A stretch of DNA of 64,000 bases from Plenodomus lindquistii (taxonomy: Eukaryota > Ascomycota > Dothideomycetes > Pleosporales > Leptosphaeriaceae): NCBI GenBank assembly GCA_025504975.1, contig JANUWI010000015.1, positions 992,001 through 1,056,000 of the forward strand. The letters are read 5' to 3'. This document shows positions 10,833 through 22,986 of the stretch, in pieces (within the stretch, counting starts at the first letter, position 1; every line of letters begins with the position of its first letter). The translations under genes and the position numbers were made by a program. The notes under the pieces were generated by a model that saw only the letters and a program-made list of their open reading frames with translations, ran no database searches and was not told the origin of the DNA.

Positions 10833-13049
10833 TGAGGTCTCAAGCAGAGCTTGTGTGTGGTTGACGACGTATGGAGTCTTGCGATTAAGAAACCAGTCGA
10901 CGAAGATATCTAACATTCCGTCATAGTCCATACAACTGTTTCAGAGTGAACGTTCTGATGCGCATGCTTGAACGTGGTGTTTGAGCGCCAAGTTTGAGAG
11001 TCGATCCGCCGTGAAATACTGACGTGTAATAGCTACAGCGCTTGCGTGAACCTTGTCTGTTGTTTATAGATCCACGAGGACTCTTTATTTCACTCATGGG
11101 TCCTGGAAGAAAATCGCAGTCTGTCATACTAGATGAATTTTGATTTCAGGTTGCATGTGCAACATGGTTGTTGCTACGAAGACTCTCATTATCCATCTGC
11201 CACGCGAAGTACCAGAGAATGGTCTCGACAACGTATTCGAAGTCGTAGCTGGCGAGCCTATGTACACCCATCACAGAGACACGGAATGACATGATTATCA
11301 CTACAAGAACGTCGGGCGATTTGTCAACTATGTATTGTAATTGTACCTTTGCAAGACCTCGCCCACGCACACTTCAACAGCTAATACGCCGGGTATGCAA
11401 CTAGCCAGCATCTATAGAGTCCCACTCATGGCAAAGATCTTTGTGGAGGCCCCAAAAGGAAGATCACACCAGTTTTAGACTCTGTGTTGCTGGAAGGAAC
11501 ATTCCGTCGAGGACACCCAGGGCCGAGGTAGACGTCAGGGCCGAGGAAGACCATGATGAAGAGCTGTGACCGGATGACTAGGCAGGTGAAAGTAGTAGCG
11601 GAACCTAGCCTTTTCAATCGCTATATCAATTCGTAGCGCTAATCCGACGCTTTTCGTGTACGAACTCGTGGCTGTGCCATAGGCACCGGCACTAGTGAGT
11701 AGCAATATCTCCCCCCATTCTATCGATGTGTATCAGCGTACTGTTATCCGCAGTGTTCACAATATGCCTTCTCTGTGCATATCTCGCCATCTTCCACCCG
11801 CGAGGCCTCCCGTCGACAGGATATAGCTGGCACTTCAGGTTCGAAGCATGTTCGAGAGATGCTTCGAAGAAATTTGTAGCCTGTGTGAGTACGACGCAAC
11901 GACTTGGCTTCCGCCTTTGTGATATCGTGTGTCAAAGGGCAATTCGCTCCATACACGCAAGCCTCTCTGCTGAAGAAGGTCGCAAAACATAGGCCAAGGT
12001 CATGATCCCGATCGCGACCGTACTTCGCCGGAAAGACACGTCCAGTGTTGATCTCCTGGGCAAAAGATCAGTACTTAAGCCACCAGATCGCAAGGCCCCG
12101 CCATATCGACCCCACAGGCTCGCCGGGTTCACTTCGTATTACATGCGCCCAACCATGTTGAGAGCCAAGCAATTCTACCCCCATCGCCTTCAGAATGTCC
12201 GGTTACATCACTGAAAGCGCGTGTAGGATCTTCTCCGCTAAATGACACCCTACGCTACAAAGAGTCTTCGTTACAGAGCTTAAAACCGCCAAGGATTCAA
12301 GGGCCATATTACCACACGCAGTCACCCCTCCCCAACCACGACGAAAGGACCATGTGGCCACCACTCTGCCAAGGGGACTCCGTCCTTACCTCTGGCTTAC
12401 ATTATGCGAACATACCTGCCGCTCCTCTGACGAGCACATCAACCACTTTTCCTCCAGGCTATTCACGACTTACTTTCGCTGCCATGCCCTTGCATTCTCT
12501 CATGCTATAATAACGTAGCCACCACTACTGGGGAAATGAATATGGCAGCACAGGAACGATGTCCAGACCTTTCTGGCTACTCCACCATCGTGTCATTCTC
12601 TCCAGTAACCAGCTTTGGAAACATATCACAAGAGACGGCACAAGTCGAGAACAGTCTGAACATGGGCAAACCCAAGTAGCAAAGTGAGTTTGCGGGGGGG
12701 ATGATGGCTAAATCGGAAGTCAACATTTCTTGCTCAACTTGGAGAGCCTTGGGCATGTAAAGGTGCGCAGCCGAGGGACAGGGGCATTTCCAGAAGATTA
12801 AATGTATTTGGATAGATCGATCAAATGGCCGCAAATTCGTGCACATCTAGTACGGAGGCCCAAATTATTACAGATGTCATAATTTCCGGTTTGATCAAGA
12901 TCTTACGATGGCGCGGAACACTTTAGCAAATATTCAGCAATCGCGATGATCCTGAAAGTCCGTTGTGAAGGTCGAGATGATAGTTTTTCCATACCCATAC
13001 TCGTACCTAAAACGGTACTGTATCGAAATATGCTCCCCCCTCCATCAAC
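10833..13049. other. Gene-poor stretch of 2.2 kb
   Basis: No supported gene. One plus-strand frame is open for 143 codons without an early ATG (12079-12510). It has a protein-like composition (Pro, Ser, Thr, Leu rich) but matches no family I know. It may be an exon remnant. Confidence 0.5.
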
Positions 13050-13688
13050 TCACACCGCGTAGCTCCTCAATGCCTGCTCCGTGCTTCTCTTCTCAGGATA
13101 CGTCAAGAGCAACACCGCCGCCACTGGAATCACGCCTGTCGTCGCAACCACGTCATCCAGATTCAGCCCGGGCGCTGCATAACCACTGCACACACTCTTG
13201 ACATCGATCCTGTTCAAATCCCCCGGCCCATCATGCGTCAGCGCATCAACAATCAACGCAAACGTCAACGGATTGAATAGCATTTGGGCATGCCCATAGA
13301 AACTGCCGCCAGGTTGTCCGGCACAGGCGCGCTGGACTTCAATATTCGAGACGCCAACGCCGCGGGCGTCGTTCATGAAGGCGCTGGCAATGGTGCCTTG
13401 TTGCGGTTCTACAACTTCGTCGAAGAGACCAGAGTAGAATGAGGTAGTGGGAACGTATGCGGAATCACCTCCGTTACGGCGTAATGCTGCGATATACCGT
13501 GCTGATGCTTGTTGCTGCACGACTGATGGCGGACATAAAGGATTCAACCCTAGCCCACTGCCCAGGTTCAAACACAGTGCGTTGGCTAGCACCGTGCCCT
13601 TGAAGTCGGCACTTACGGGCATGAAACTACGTACCACTTCCCTCGTACTTGGCCAGAACTTTAGCACCCATTGCGTATACTTTGAAGT
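13050..13688 (-). pseudogene. C-terminal part of a CalB-type secreted lipase, cut off from its N-terminus
   Basis: About 212 residues matching the second half of Candida antarctica lipase B-type enzymes: QWVLKFWPSTREVV, the segment DFKGTVLANALC, GGDSAYVPTTSFYSGLFDEV and DARGVGVSN. The acid (Asp in FDEVVEPQ) and histidine (FYGHAQMLFNP) of the triad are expected here and present, but the nucleophile serine is not. That serine lies 6 kb away on the same strand, in 19721-20482. The open frame begins TSKYTQW right after a TTAG. Joined directly to the other half, the spacing between the serine motif and QW is exactly the family's. Probably a disrupted gene, unless the 6 kb is removed as an exceptional intron. 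Confidence 0.85.
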
Positions 13689-13934
13689 CTAACGAATACA
13701 CGCAGCGCTTTTGAGGATGAAGAGGTTTCATTGAGCGACTACATGATAGAGGATAGAGCCATGCTCATACCCCTGAGGCTAACCACATGATAGCCAAGCC
13801 ATAGCCCTGCAAATACCGTACCTTGATCCTCCGTGAACAAGTGGCCCTCCTTCCAACTCAACAACTTTTGCATCAACTATGTTCTCAACACCAGAAGATG
13901 AGTAAAGATGAGTACAACGAGGACGCAGTCACTT

Positions 13935-16900
13935 TTACATCTCATCCTCTTCAAGGCCTTCGACAGTGGTATGATAAGCAGCGCTTGCTACTTGGAACTT
14001 CTTCCAATCGTGTTTGGAGTGGGCGTCGTCGGCTTCGCGGAGGTGTTGCTGGACCGCTTCATCTAAAGACAATCTGGGGTGGCTACGTGAATGTTCCAGC
14101 AACTCGTTGTAGCCTTGCGCAAGCTTCATTCCATCTGTCTCGATGTTCTCTGTGGACAAGACGCTCGCTGACTTTGCACGGCCGTTGCCAACCGGTTGTG
14201 GAACTGCCGGTGGTCCATTCGCGGTGGTGTTCTTCAAAGACATGACCCCAACCTCCATCCACTTGCGCATTTGATCAGCGAAATCAGGTTGTGTCTCTGC
14301 CAATGCGGCCACGAATTCGTCCCCCTGTTCTTTCCAAGAGTCGATTGCGTCAGCTGTCTGGAGCAGCTCTACAACAGGCTCTACAGCAGGTGTGGGCTCT
14401 TCGACCCGATCTTCCTTGAGCGACTGCAGTTGATCCTGTATGGCCGCGAAAGCCATTACCTCTGGATCTTCCAAGTCAATGTCGTGATCGTCGCTACCTG
14501 ACTCAGACTGAAAATCGAAATGATCGCTCTCTGACGAAGACGTGACATCGGAGTCATACTCAAAGTCGCCAAGACCCTTCTTTAGCGACGCCGCCAATTT
14601 GCGCTTGTCGAAACTAGTTTTCTTCAGGGACGCCATCCAGGCTCGCTTATCTTTGTAGGACTTCGGAAGGGGAACCCGGGGATAGTCTCCCAGCTCCCCC
14701 ATGCTATAATAGAAATTGGTCTCATCCTGCACGCCCCTCACGGCATTTTGTAGGTCCCGAATAAGGTTCTTGTGGGGAGGGTAACAGAACCTGATGTGGT
14801 TTGCGGGCCATGACTCCACCACTATCGTACGTCGCGTGATGTCGTAATCCGTGAATATGTCAACAGGAAAGAGCACTTTGCAGCCTGACTGCATCCTCTC
14901 CCCTGGTTTGATTAGACGGCGTCTGCCTTGCCCAAGGTCCTGGTATACTCCGCGGCCAAACGAATAAGTGGCAAGATGACCGCTATACGCTGTGAAGACG
15001 GTACCATAGAAATGGCACTTTCCGCCATTCTCGAAATGCTGGACAACATATTCGATGAGCAGGGAAGCGGGGGATTCGTCGGTGACATGATGGGGATCAC
15101 ACCCTGTATCCATGGTATGCAGACGTGCTCGGAACTCTCGATAACACAAGTGTCTGTTCCAGTCAGTGGGACAGGTATCTTTCCGCCATGGCCACGGTGT
15201 ACCGTCTGAGCCCATGCGTGGTAAGGGGTCCATCTTGTGTTTGTTGAAGCCGTTGGGTCCCGTGTCATTTTCAATCTGAGAGATGACGTGCAAAATGGAA
15301 TTCCATTCTTCATCTGACCACTCCGTAGAGTATTTGTACGAGCTCAAGATGTATACCTCACCACGAAGGACAAACGCGAGCTTCAAGCGATTTGATACTT
15401 CAGGCAGTGATGTTTCGTCCCAGATCCCGGACCTTTGCATGGCGTGTACTCGTGAGAAGTATTCTTTGTCAGGGGCGACGTTCACACGACCAGCATTCGA
15501 CAGCGGGGTCAAAATATCGATCATTCGTTGATTGTCAAATGCCTGCAGTCGTTAGCATTCCATGTTCCCTACTTAAGGATGCCACTTACCCTCTCGATGA
15601 TAGCCATTTCCTCAGCGACTTCGGGGTAGTACCCTGTACGTGGTGGCAAGTGTGCGACTCTCGTTTGAAGCTGTAACAAATTCTTCAATAGCACGAGCAC
15701 AGATGCAGCCCCCACATACTTTGCGCGATTGATGCAATCCATAGTCATGACGAGGTTTCCGATGTCATGTAGGGATACAGTTCCGTCCTCTCGGAGGAAG
15801 TGTGAGTACGGCTTCTCCACTGACGGGGCGTATGGGTGCTTTCCGGAGAGTCGCAGGGGTACCTCGGCGGTTGACGGGTAAGTTGCTTCGGCAAGGTCGA
15901 CATATCTGCCCTGGTAATCGTCGAACCAAGTCGTCGGTGCGTTCTCCAATGTATTTTGCTTGATGAGGACGTCCCGGAGCTCCGCTTGAGTAAACGGTGG
16001 CTTGTAAACTAGACGGTCGTAATAGAAGATTGAGTAGACCCGGGCCTTAATCACGTCTTTCATTGTGTACCGGTTCCAGTATCGTGGGGTCAAGTCGAAA
16101 TCCCAAGTGCTGCATCCGGTGCACTCCCTAATCACTCCATCCTTTGTTGCTCGAACGACCATGTTGATGCATGGCCGCACAGTGTAACATGTCATACAGT
16201 GATGCTCAGTGAGAGCCTGCTCTTTGGTGTCCTTACAAGAGCAGTACGTATCTGTGATAGCGTCCTTGGTGACCAATCCAAGCTCTACATACTCGGCGAC
16301 CACGTGGGCGGCGACTAGAACTTTCAAGAGATTTGAATCGCCACGGGCGATAGCGTCTAGCGATTGTTGCATAATATATGCATGGCAGATCGGGTCCCGA
16401 AGCGCTGTGAGGATGCTGATCTGAGTATGGAGGGCGGGACAGTCGTCTGCCAACAGGTCACCGACGACAGTCTTGATCGGAAGAATTTTGACACGCTTGG
16501 TGCCTTTAAGAAACGTGGGGCGCGCCCAAATGAGGCCGCCTTTGTATGGCCCTCGTTGGCCACGAGCTTTCGACACGCCGCCTTGCTCGGCTTGCGCTAC
16601 CGACATGAATGTTCGTCGCACGTCCTCGTAAAAGTTCCGGCAGGCCACGACTGTTCCAATTCGCCCCACCATCTGAAAGCAGATCCACTCCATGATGCGA
16701 CTGGCCGCCTTCACTCGATCGTCCTTGTCATCACGTCGCTCTGTCTTGAATATGTGGTACGATGAAAGGTCTTCTAGAGCAAATGCTCTAGGTATGTCGA
16801 TGTTCTCAAAGGGAATGTTGAGTTTGACGTTGTGCCTCAAATTCTTGTCAGAAATCTTGTCTGGCGGCGGTTTGTGTGCCCAAATGGCAGGTTGGGCGGC

Positions 16901-18103
16901 GAGGATGATGCCGAATTCAGAGTAAACCGGCACCGTTCCGGGGGGGTAGTAGGCCTTGGACCAAACCGACTTCTGCTCTCCCTGCGAGTGAAAACCCAGA
17001 TCGCCCAGATCTATGGTTGGGTTGTATTTCTTTTTCCACTCAATCAAAGCTGTTATATCAATGAAAGCCCTAATGGGCGAGGCGGGTGCCCTGCCAGCCG
17101 TGACATGGACTTGCCACCATGAGTCCACGTCGAGCGTCAACGGTACTCGATTCATGATGTCAACTTTCATCTGGCCGAGTTGTTTAACTTTGTCACGTTC
17201 TGACTCGCCGCATATCGCCTCAGTGATAATATTGGGCCCATGATCGCGCAGAAGGGCGGTTGTGCGGATACATTCTGCCGCACGATTCTTCTTCTTGCAT
17301 GGGTTGCATGGTGCGCTTCCTCTGCCCAAACCGCACTCGTTGTTATTAGTCAGTCTGCAGGGTGGACAAAACATGCCGTTTGCGATTGAGATAGGCATAA
17401 CGAATAGTTGTACCGCCCGCGCACTTGGATCTGCCTCATTGATTGCCGCAAGCCTCCACGCTTGAACCTTTCCGCCGTCCCACATCTCGTGCTCATACAG
17501 GGCGATTTCCTCCTCGAGCAACTTGTATCTCCGATTGGTGGGATCGAAAGGTGGCAAATCGAGAACGTGTTCGAGAACATTGAGGTTGGGGGTGTACTCG
17601 ATGGTACCTGTCGCAGCACGTATGTCGTATTTGTTGATGTTCTGCCATAGTCGTTTCAATATCGGTGTCGAGTCGCCAATCATGTCGATGTCCACAGCCA
17701 GTTTGTCTAGACCCAGGCCTTCGAAGCTATTGTCGCTGATCGGCGAAGCTCCTGGGGGCGGATTTTTCGCGGGTGTTCGCTTACTTGCAGCTCTGGCCTT
17801 CGGGGCGGTCTTCGGGGCGGTCTTCGGGGTGGTCTTCGCGGCCGTCTTCGGGGTGGTCTTCGCGGCCGTCTTTAGGGTAGCCTTTGGGGCGGTCTTCGAA
17901 CGCGTACGCCTGCCCGCAGTCTTGATTTCTGGTTGGTCCGGTTCTGCTTCTTCATCATCTTGCTCAGATTGTGGGGGAGGATCCTTGGCCGGTGCCCGTC
18001 TCTTGGAAGATCTAGCTTTAGGAGCGGCTCTGGATCTCTTGCGGAGGTCCTTGATCTCTACATCTGACGGCTCATATTCGGAATCTTCATTGTCGGTAGC
18101 CAT
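13935..18103 (-). CDS. Large Cys-rich protein with a histone-H1-like basic N-terminus (unknown function)
   Basis: Two exons (15590-18103, 13935-15542) with a 47-bp GTAAGT...CAG intron, giving 1373 residues. N-terminus: acidic patch, then Lys/Arg stretches and repeated KTAPKT/KTTPKT units (about residues 60-110) resembling histone H1 tails and suggesting DNA or chromatin binding. Two cysteine clusters follow: CPPCRLTNNNEC with a later APCNPCKKKNRAAEC (near 240-280), reminiscent of the fungal DUF3716 arrangement, and YCSCKD...HHCMTCYTVRPC...ECTGC in the second half of exon 1. Both look like zinc sites. Exon 2 encodes a mixed alpha/beta part (HFYGTVFTAYSGHLATYSFG) and then an acidic, helical tail. 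No known enzyme domain is recognised. It lies inside the lipase-splitting segment and shares a promoter with the 289-residue gene. Confidence 0.75.
17785..17905. repeat. Coding minisatellite (KTAPKT repeats)
   Basis: Imperfect 15-30 bp units built on GGGGCGGTCTTC / GCGGCCGTCTTC, encoding the H1-like Lys-Thr-Ala-Pro repeats of the large protein. Confidence 0.8.
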
Positions 18104-18429
18104 ATCGCTGACTGAGATGTAGTGACGCCGCTCGGGTTGACAAGATGGCAGTAGTCCAAGTGAGTGTGTGCAGATCTGAGTAAGAGTAAGGTTGGTACTG
18201 CGAGGGCAGAGGAACCAGGTGAGTCAGTGAAGAATTTCGCGCGCTAATTCTGTTTGTGTTTGTGTTTGTGTGGTGACGGTTTGCCGCATAGTCCCCATGA
18301 TGTGGTCCGAGCGCGGAGTGTTTGTGACGGCTTTAGACTTTCTCTCACTGTCACTCCTACTCCACCAACCACAATACTTTCGAAAATCTCTGGAAGCATC
18401 TTACACTCATATCTGGTCGCATACAAATC
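18104..18429. promoter_or_regulatory. Divergent promoter of the cassette gene pair
   Basis: 326 bp between the start codons of the 1373-residue gene (minus) and the 289-residue gene (plus). Contains a short TGTTTG run (about 18249-18271). Confidence 0.5.
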
Positions 18430-19460
18430 ATGAACAACATGCGCGCAAAGCTCTCGACCCACCAGCGATTCACGATCGCCGCCAATGAAGCGAATGACTT
18501 CTACGACGCCGGTCGCCTGGATGAGTGTATCGACAAGGCTAGCGCACTTCTGGAAGATCCGGAAATTCCCCACTACCATCGCATGAAGATGTTGATTCTT
18601 CTAGGATTGACTCTTGGTGATTGGCATGAAGCTGACGCTTGTCGTGCAAAGGCTCAGGAGCTCTGGGATGTGAAGCGGCGCTGGCATCCAGCTGGTAGTG
18701 GAGATGAGTGGCTAGACGAGTACATGGCTCTCATCGCTGAAGAGCTGGACGAGTTGACACCTTTGTTAGAGGCTGAGTCTCCGGCTGTCTTGGCAGAGCG
18801 CGAGGATGAGAGTGGAGATGAGGGACAGACTTCTCATGGGAACAGTACCAAGGAACCCGAGCGAGGCGAACAAATCGACCGACGCGACGATCGCGAGCCG
18901 ATTGAGAAACACGCTCATTCCGAACATGGAAACCACAAGCGAGACGAGGAGCTGTACAAGAAAGAACGAGACACTCATCAGGTCGGATCAAACAGCATGG
19001 AAGACGTGACAAGCCATGGTTTGATGGGGCTTAACCACAACGAGGCTCTTCTTGAGAAGAGAGGCTTGAGAGCAGGAAAGGCGAGTGCTTACTGCATCTG
19101 CAATGTCCATTCATCATGGTGTATGTACTGATTATTTCGTAGACCAGCAGCCTTCAGCTTCGCATCGATGCAGGCCTTGCCAGACTCGCGAGTGAAGATT
19201 CGCGTCAACAACAGCGACCCATGTCACCCGCGATGATGGCAGAGAATTGTAAGGAGAATCGCCACTCTTTTTGGACTACACTCATGGTTTTTTCCTAGGG
19301 AGATCGACGGCGCGCCCCTTGAGCGAAAGGACTGCGGACGCAAGTGCACGAGGCTTGCCGCGCCATTGTAAGTTGCCACGATGATGACTGTAACGTATAT
19401 ACTTACGATGCTGTAGGGCGCAAGAATGAAGACCGCGACGAGGATCAATCGAGCGAGTGA
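18430..19460 (+). CDS. Helical, TPR-like protein of unknown function (289 residues)
   Basis: Four exons: 18430-19080, 19143-19248, 19299-19367 and 19417-19460. Introns are 62, 50 and 49 bp. The first starts GCGAGT, so it is GC-AG. Without splicing the frame stops soon after, whereas splicing opens a longer frame carrying two canonical introns and ending RDEDQSSE. Residues about 10-110 look like two or three antiparallel helix pairs (FYDAGRLDECIDKASALLED, then LILLGLTLGDWHEADACRAK), as in tetratricopeptide proteins. The rest is charged and probably disordered. No enzyme motif. It is divergent from the 1373-residue gene with which it sits inside the split lipase. The start could also be the ATG three codons later. 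Confidence 0.65.
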
Positions 19461-19720
19461 GAGGTGCGAAGTCCGGTTCGAAAAGCAGTCCGGGGAATGA
19501 GATTGCACAGTCTATCGGCTCCAGTTCCGTGATCATGCGTCATGCGTCCGTGCAGAGTGCGCAGTTATTCGACTCGCGTCTTAGGCCAACTTCTTTCGGT
19601 AATAAATGTGTAGAAATAAACGAATTATTCCAAGCTAATAGATACATCTCATTGTGACTTTTTTTAATCAGACGCAATAGTGTCTTAAGTTTATTATTAT
19701 AAAGATCACGCCTCTAATAC

Positions 19721-20482
19721 TTGAGACCAACCGATGACGTTGATTTTGGAATTTTTGGAGATGGAAGAGAGGTAGTTGATAGCGTAGGCGACATATTCGC
19801 TGTTTGTCTGCGCATCACCCAGGAGTGCGCCTGGGACGTTCAGCCAGACAGGATCAGCGTAGCTTTTGCCCGCCAGGAGCTTCCGTAAGTTGGAGCTGTA
19901 CAAGGACCCGCTGTAAGAACCGGTACCTGGGACGAAAAGGACGGGTGGTTTCGCGCCGTAGGTGAAACCTGGTGGGATGTACAGCGCTCGGCGGAGCGCG
20001 GACTCGGAGAGTGTGTATGGCGCATCGCTAGCGTCCTTTTTGGGATACACAGGAGTTGGCGGAGATTGGTTGTTGTTGTTCACGCTGTTTTCGCCGGCAG
20101 GAAGACCGCCTCCTAGGGCTGTATCGAGTGTGTTGTCGAGAACGAGGCCATTGGCGACTTGTGTCGCAACTGCTGCGAAGAAGTCGGTTCGAGTGGCTGG
20201 CGAGGCCCAAATGGAGGACTGCTTGGCGAGAGCGTCTTGGATATTTTTAGGGCGGGTCGTGGGCTTGATGGCTGCTAGACCTGAGAGAACTGCAGTGGGA
20301 TTGCCTGCTCCGAGGGCTGCGTTGACACCACTCAGCAGGCCGCCAACGAGTTGTCTTTCCTCTATATGTATCACATTATCAGGCGACGAGGCTCGCGGAT
20401 TTGGCGCTGGTGCTGGGGCAGGGGCAGCGAATGACAGTGGCAGCAAGCTCAGCAATACCAACGACTGAATACGAGACCACAT
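19721..20482 (-). pseudogene. N-terminal part of the CalB-type lipase, ending at its catalytic serine
   Basis: 254 residues up to the break. Signal peptide MWSRIQSLVLLSLLPLSFA, then an Ala/Pro-rich stretch, a helical region and the conserved lipase core: PPGFTYGAKPPVLFVPGTG (oxyanion-hole region), SYADPVWLNVPGALLGDAQ and KINVIGWSQ. That last motif holds the nucleophile serine (GWSQG in intact relatives). The frame continues only four codons (VLEA) to a TGA at 19706-19708. The ATG at 20482 is chosen because it gives a proper signal peptide; one 20 codons upstream does not. The missing second half is at 13050-13688. Confidence 0.85.
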
Positions 20483-21255
20483 CTTCGAAGTCGGCTGTAT
20501 ATTGATGCAGTAGGAACAAGCAACGAAAGCGTGCCAGCCCAAGCCCTCTTAACTTTTCCATCTCGGAAGGTCCAGGCTCACGGTTAGGTTTCTTTTTTCG
20601 GCAACCAGGTAATTTCATGATCGCTGGGGGAGAAAAACCTGGCGAAGTACAGACTAGGAAGAGATGGTTTACGAGGGCGTTGTCGATCGCAGGCCAAGTG
20701 CAGAGATGGTCCCTGATAGTCAACGCTAAAAGAAACTAGACACGGGTCAAACTCATTTCACGCGGGGAACGGTGATTGTCTCACCGATTAAGCGAAAAGT
20801 CCTGTTCAGGGTAATCTACTATGTACAGTACACCCAGGCGCAGACATTCGCTAACCACTGCGGAGTCGGGATGGCCCAGTTCAAAGTCGACGAACAGCTT
20901 CACGCCAAGTTTGCGACAAAACTGGTGGGTTGCGCCTCCCGAGGTTCACGCGAAAGGGCCTTGTATTTGAGCGCCGGGTACTAGCAAGACATGGACCCCT
21001 ACTTGCGCCTCATTTTTAGTCTATGATGACAATGCATTCGTGCTCTTCTGCGGCTGACTCGAGTGTACACGCTCGCACCGCTACTAAAATCCGCAAGTTT
21101 CGATCGTCCACGTAGACTAGTACACCGTAGGTTACAGTCTTCTAGAGTCGCCGAGCACTGGGTATGTAACATCTTCGAAGCGCCGCAAGACAGACGATTT
21201 AAAATCTAGCGCGTAAATCTCATTATCAGTGACGTATCATACTGTACGTACTCTG
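20483..21255. other. Intergenic stretch between the lipase 5' half and 6PGDH
   Basis: 773 bp. Nothing recognised beyond the presumed lipase promoter at its left end and the 3' flank of the dehydrogenase gene at its right. Confidence 0.5.
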
Positions 21256-22986
21256 CTAGATAGTGTAAATTTTCCCGTACTCCTCCCTTTGGCTCGTGGC
21301 AGGCTTCCACTCAAAGTGATGCTTGCCCTCCATTGGCTTCTTGACTTGCTGATCCACATCTCCCTTTTTATCAAACATGTGGCTACCAAAGTAATCAAGT
21401 TCAGCCTCATAGAATGCTGTTGGTAGGTCAACGCCGGTAGAGATCTTAAAATACTCCAACGAAGCTCCGATAGCCGGCGTTACCTGGTCTGTCTCCACTG
21501 CTTTTGCCACAACACGGCGCAGTGCTGGGAAGCAACTGCGCACGTCCTTTGCGACTCGCGGCGAGAAGTTGAGATTCAGGTCTTCAGATGTGGGATTGGA
21601 CTGCAGGATGGGAGCAAGGATTTCGTCGGAAATGTAGTCGGCCTGGATGATGCAGCCTGCGCGCCAAATCTGCCAGACTTGGGAGTAGTCAATGTCCCAC
21701 TTGTGTACGTGATCGGCTTTGGCAATGATGTTGAAGCCTTGAATATAGCTAGCCAGACAAGCAGCATATGTGGCTTTGCGAAGGTCTTCGATGAAGGACT
21801 TCTTGTCCGGAACGTCGAGCTCAGCTGGTGGGAAGCCATCGTTGTAGACTTTGTTCGCCTTTTCTCGGTCGCCACGATACGCTGATGCAAGACGTAGAGC
21901 ATGGGCAGTGTTGAGTGTGAAAGCCGGGACATGTAGTTCAATGGCTTCGGTGTTGGACCAAATGCCTGTGCCCTCCTCGCCAGTTATGTCCTGGACCACT
22001 TTATCGAGAACTTCTGAGATGACAAGAGGGTGATGTCTTTCGTTGTGATCTGACTTGGAGTTGGTGAAGTCTTGGCTTTCACGGCCTGGCTCGCGTTTGT
22101 GAGAGAGATCTGCGCCAATGGAGACGAGGAACGTCCCTCTCTGAGGAGTGATTAGTTCTGAGCATAACGAGATGCACAAAGAATGGGCTCACCAACTCTC
22201 CTTCCGAATTCCATTCCTTGAAGACATTTCCAATCTGCTCATAGCCCATGCCCATCTTACGCATGACGCCCCACGCTTCGCAGATGGCACTCATCATACC
22301 ATGCTCAATGCCATTGTGTACCATTTTGACATAGTGACCCGCTCCTCCTTTACCGATGGCTCCAACACAGGGGTTTCCGTTCTTGTCCTTGGCGGCCACC
22401 TTTCGTAGCAAGGGCAGAATGTCCTGAAGCGCAGATTGGTCGCCTCCTGGGCACATGGAGGGGCCCGCTCGAGCCGCTTGATAGCCTCCGCTTACACCAC
22501 AGCCGATGTAGCGAATGCCAGTATCTTTGACCTTGTGCTGTCGGCGCTCGGTGTTGGCGAAGTGCTCGTTGCCACAATCAAGAATGATATCGTCACGAGA
22601 AAGATGGGGGATAAGCCCCTCAAGAACCTTGTCGCCAACATTGCCATGAGGGAGTGAGAAGACGAGCAGGCATGGTGACGACAAGGATTGGCAGAGGGAG
22701 TCGTAGTCTTCATGATATCAATACCTGACTTGAACCATCGAACGCAGCCCAACCTCACCATTATACTTTTGAACTTTGCCCGTGTAGCCAGATTGCTCAG
22801 CTTTGGCTATGACGCGGTCCATGGCTTGCTCAGAAGGGTCTGAGAGCGAGACATGTAGGCCATCTTCGGCAAAGAGCAGTGCCATGCCTCCGCCCATGCT
22901 CCCGCAGCCAATCATGGCAATCTTGCTTGTTTAGCACTGACCAGAAATGAAGGGTTGATCAGACATACTGTACTGAACTTGGCCAT
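21256..22986 (-). CDS. 6-phosphogluconate dehydrogenase (decarboxylating)
   Basis: Four exons: 22969-22986, 22759-22921, 22193-22707, 21256-22140. Introns are 47, 51 and 52 bp, and the product is 526 residues. The N-terminal Rossmann motif is IGCGSMGGGMA (residues about 10-20). The conserved FSLPHGNVGDKV, LDCGNEHF, CGVSGGYQAARAGPSMCPGG and GAGHYVKMVHNGIEHGMM (with the active-site Lys and Asn) all match the family. The all-alpha C-terminal domain follows (GTGIWSNTEAIELHVP, VWQIWRAGCIIQADYIS). It catalyses NADP-dependent oxidation of 6-phosphogluconate to ribulose 5-phosphate and CO2 in the cytosolic pentose phosphate pathway. It is longer than the common enzyme of about 490 residues and several core positions differ (ANTERRQ after the GNEHF motif), so it may be the second, divergent fungal paralogue. 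Confidence 0.9.

Larger units (their letters stand above)
13689..19720. other. 6032-bp segment interrupting the lipase gene
   Basis: Everything between the two lipase halves. Near-identical short sequences flank it on the lipase coding strand, TCAAGTAT at the N-terminal side and TCAAAGTAT at the C-terminal side (plus-strand 19717-19724 and 13677-13685). The segment begins GTATTA and ends TTAG relative to the lipase strand. It contains a complete divergent gene pair and no recognisable transposase, integrase or reverse transcriptase. No long terminal inverted repeats were found by eye. Confidence 0.75.

Noticed and set aside
20820..20990. Possible structured RNA in the GC-balanced stretch upstream of 6PGDH
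   Set aside because: I compared it with 5S rRNA and tRNA signatures from memory and found no B box, stem set or terminator.
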